A DNA stretch of 64,000 nucleotides from Octadecabacter antarcticus 307 (lineage in GTDB: Bacteria; Pseudomonadota; Alphaproteobacteria; Rhodobacterales; Rhodobacteraceae). The translations under genes were made by a program, and so were the position numbers. The stretch spans positions 548,501-612,500 of the forward strand of contig NC_020911.1 of the NCBI RefSeq assembly GCF_000155675.2, in the 5' to 3' direction. Below, one piece after another: positions 62,612-64,000 of the stretch; within the stretch, counting starts at the first letter, position 1, and every line of letters starts with the position of its first letter. The notes below the pieces were generated by a model that worked only from the letters and a program-made list of their open reading frames with translations, did not search any database and was not told the origin of the DNA.

Positions 62612-63136
62612 TCATACCGACACCGCCGCCGGCGAAGGATGCCGATAGAGCATGTCTATGCCCATATTGATGTTGTCATAGGTTGTTTCATAGACAGCAC
62701 CAAGGCGTTCGGCCAAAGCGATTGAACGGTCATTGCCGGGAATGATGTTGCTGGTCAAAGTTTCAAAACCCATGACGCTATAGGCGTAATTGCGCGCAGC
62801 GGTTGCGGCCTCAAATGCGATGCCTTGGCCTTCGGACCCATCAAACATAACCCAGCTGAGTTCGGGTTCTGGCCAGCCTTCGGGATTCCACAAGCCAACC
62901 ACACCCAAGGGCGCGTTGGTGTTTTTGAAGGTGACTGTCCAGAAGCCATAGCCGTGAAGATGCCAGTGGCCGATCATGCTAGCAAACCAACGCCACGCCT
63001 GATCGCGTGGAAGCGGTCCGCCGAACCCTTTGGATCGGATCGCATCATCATAGAATGCTGCAATCGCTTCAAAGTCCGACGCGACGGGGCCGCGCAACGT
63101 GAGCCGATCTGTCTGGAGGGTTACGGCGGGTGTCAT
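62612..63136 (-). CDS. GNAT-family N-acetyltransferase (RimJ/RimL type)
   Basis: Acetyltransferase_3-type GNAT protein, 174 residues. TDRLTLRGPVASDFEAIAAF opens the domain; SEGQGIAFEAATAARNYAYS is the acetyl-CoA pyrophosphate-binding region. A C-terminal NIIPGNDRSIALAERLGAVY is the usual RimL-like motif. The acceptor is unknown. Overlaps ffh by four bases (ATGA). Confidence 0.9.
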   Translation of the reverse strand: MTPAVTLQTDRLTLRGPVASDFEAIAAFYDDAIRSKGFGGPLPRDQAWRWFASMIGHWHLHGYGFWTVTFKNTNAPLGVVGLWNPEGWPEPELSWVMFDGSEGQGIAFEAATAARNYAYSVMGFETLTSNIIPGNDRSIALAERLGAVYETTYDNINMGIDMLYRHPSPAAVSV

Positions 63137-64000
63137 TTCTTTTTACCAAAGCCAGAGAGGCCGGGGGGCAGGGCTGCGCCGCCGCCACCAAATGGATTTG
63201 CGCCAGCCCCGAACAGGTTCGCGCCGCCGCCTGGCATTGAGCCGAGCTGTTTTGCGGCCGCTTCCATCGCTGCTGGGTCGTTCATATCAGGCGCGCCGCC
63301 TTTGCCAAACATGCCCTTCATGGCCTGTTTCAGCATGCCGCCTTTGCCCATCTTTTTCATCATGTCCGCCATTTGGCGATGCATCTTGATCAGTTGGTTC
63401 AGTTCGCGCACTTCGAGGCCGGAACCGGCGGCGATGCGCTTCTTGCGGCTGGCCTGCAAAAGCTGCGGGTTGGCGCGTTCTTTTTTGGTCATCGAATTGA
63501 TCAGGGCGATCTGGCGTTTCAGAACACTGTCGTCCATGCCGGAGTCTTCGATTTGTTTGGCGGCTTTTTTCATGCCGGGCATCATGCCCATCATGCCTTC
63601 CATGCCACCCATTTTCATCATCTGGTCAAGCTGCATGCGCATATCGTTCATGTTGAAGCGGCCCTTTTGGAGCCGTTTCATCATGCGTTCGGCTTGGTCA
63701 GCTTCAATCGTTTGTTGGGCTTTTTCGACCAGCGAAACGATGTCGCCCATGCCAAGAATCCGGCCCGCGACGCGTTCGGCGTGGAATTCTTCGATCGCGT
63801 CCATCTTTTCGCCGAGACCGACAAAACGGATGGGTTTGCCGGTGACAGCGCGCATCGACAGGGCAGCGCCACCGCGACCGTCGCCGTCCATCCGGGTCAG
63901 GACCACACCGGTGACGCCGATTTTGTCGTCGAATTCTGTTGCGACGTTGACGGCGTCTTGGCCTGTTAGACCGTCAACCACCAGCAGCGTTTCGCGGGGC
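63133..64000 (-). CDS. ffh: signal recognition particle protein Ffh (C-terminal part)
   Basis: Partial at the right edge. The C-terminal half of the NG GTPase domain is seen (GVVLTRMDGDGRGGAALSMR, IRFVGLGEKMDAIEEFH, GRILGMGDIVSLVEKA), then the M domain with methionine-rich helices and the RNA-binding motif (RKKRIAAGSGLEVRELNQLI). A Gly/Pro/Ala-rich tail with FGGGGAALPPGL follows. It binds the SRP RNA encoded at 5.4 kb. It is the first visible gene of the operon ffh-GNAT-chorismate mutase-rpsP-rimM-trmD. The N-terminus lies outside. Confidence 0.96.
   Translation of the reverse strand, partial: PRETLLVVDGLTGQDAVNVATEFDDKIGVTGVVLTRMDGDGRGGAALSMRAVTGKPIRFVGLGEKMDAIEEFHAERVAGRILGMGDIVSLVEKAQQTIEADQAERMMKRLQKGRFNMNDMRMQLDQMMKMGGMEGMMGMMPGMKKAAKQIEDSGMDDSVLKRQIALINSMTKKERANPQLLQASRKKRIAAGSGLEVRELNQLIKMHRQMADMMKKMGKGGMLKQAMKGMFGKGGAPDMNDPAAMEAAAKQLGSMPGGGANLFGAGANPFGGGGAALPPGLSGFGKKK

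Overview
The window looks like chromosome from an alphaproteobacterium of the Rhodobacteraceae (marine Roseobacter group). Evidence is the moderately high GC, the gene order (recR-ybaB-dnaX; dacA-clpS-hemF; ffh-rpsP-rimM-trmD-rplS-rpmE), MipZ instead of a Min system, a DmsC-type sulfite dehydrogenase next to xsc, and a MocR-type TauR regulator. Genus cannot be fixed from this sequence; Loktanella/Yoonia/Octadecabacter-like is only an impression.

Layout. 1-5.5 kb: recR, ybaB and dnaX (minus), a decayed ankyrin-like gene overlapping a tyrosine-phosphatase-like gene, rsgA and the SRP RNA. 5.5-8.6 kb: nudC, an SRPBCC protein, pheA and a membrane-anchored cytochrome c. 8.7-14.7 kb: a complete YejABEF-type peptide ABC transporter. 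14.6-25.3 kb: FAH-family hydrolase, dacA, a wrecked HAD-hydrolase pseudogene, clpS, an RsmC-like methyltransferase, an SDR protein, a lipoprotein, hemF/hemE/hemC, an FAD-linked oxidase and an elongator-type tRNA-Met, followed by a small 5-oxoprolinase remnant.

25.5-38.1 kb is a galactoside utilisation locus. It holds a sugar ABC transporter (binding protein and two permeases on one strand, ATPase on the other with an IclR regulator), GH36 alpha-galactosidase, GH42 beta-galactosidase, aldose 1-epimerase, an SMP-30 lactonase, and the kinase and aldolase of the De Ley-Doudoroff route. Galactose dehydrogenase and galactonate dehydratase are not in the window.

38.1-52.1 kb is a taurine dissimilation locus. 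Tpa converts taurine to sulfoacetaldehyde, Xsc makes acetyl phosphate and sulfite, and Pta and an AckA homologue process acetyl phosphate. SoeABC oxidises sulfite in the cytoplasm and a TauE-type carrier can export it. xsc-pta-ackA-tauE-soeA-(46-codon gene)-soeB-soeC reads as one tightly overlapped unit. The 46-codon membrane microprotein between soeA and soeB is the least described piece. Matching direct repeats, CTGGnnCTAA-like with a 23-bp period, lie in front of both xsc and tpa, and a related pair lies in front of tauR, so a shared TauR regulon can be read from the DNA. The AckA homologue lacks the catalytic Asp of the family. A secreted trypsin-like protease with five four-cysteine repeats is wedged between tpa and tauR.

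52.6-64 kb: mipZ, a DEAD-box helicase with a Gly-rich tail, a Nudix protein, a Pit phosphate transporter, a cupin, then the ribosomal/SRP block rpmE, rplS, a TauE-like gene, trmD, a sulfotransferase-like gene, rimM, rpsP with a long Ala/Glu tail, chorismate mutase, a GNAT acetyltransferase and ffh, which runs off the right edge. No CRISPR array, insertion sequence or prophage was seen. Decay is visible in at least three places (3.4, 17 and 25.4 kb).
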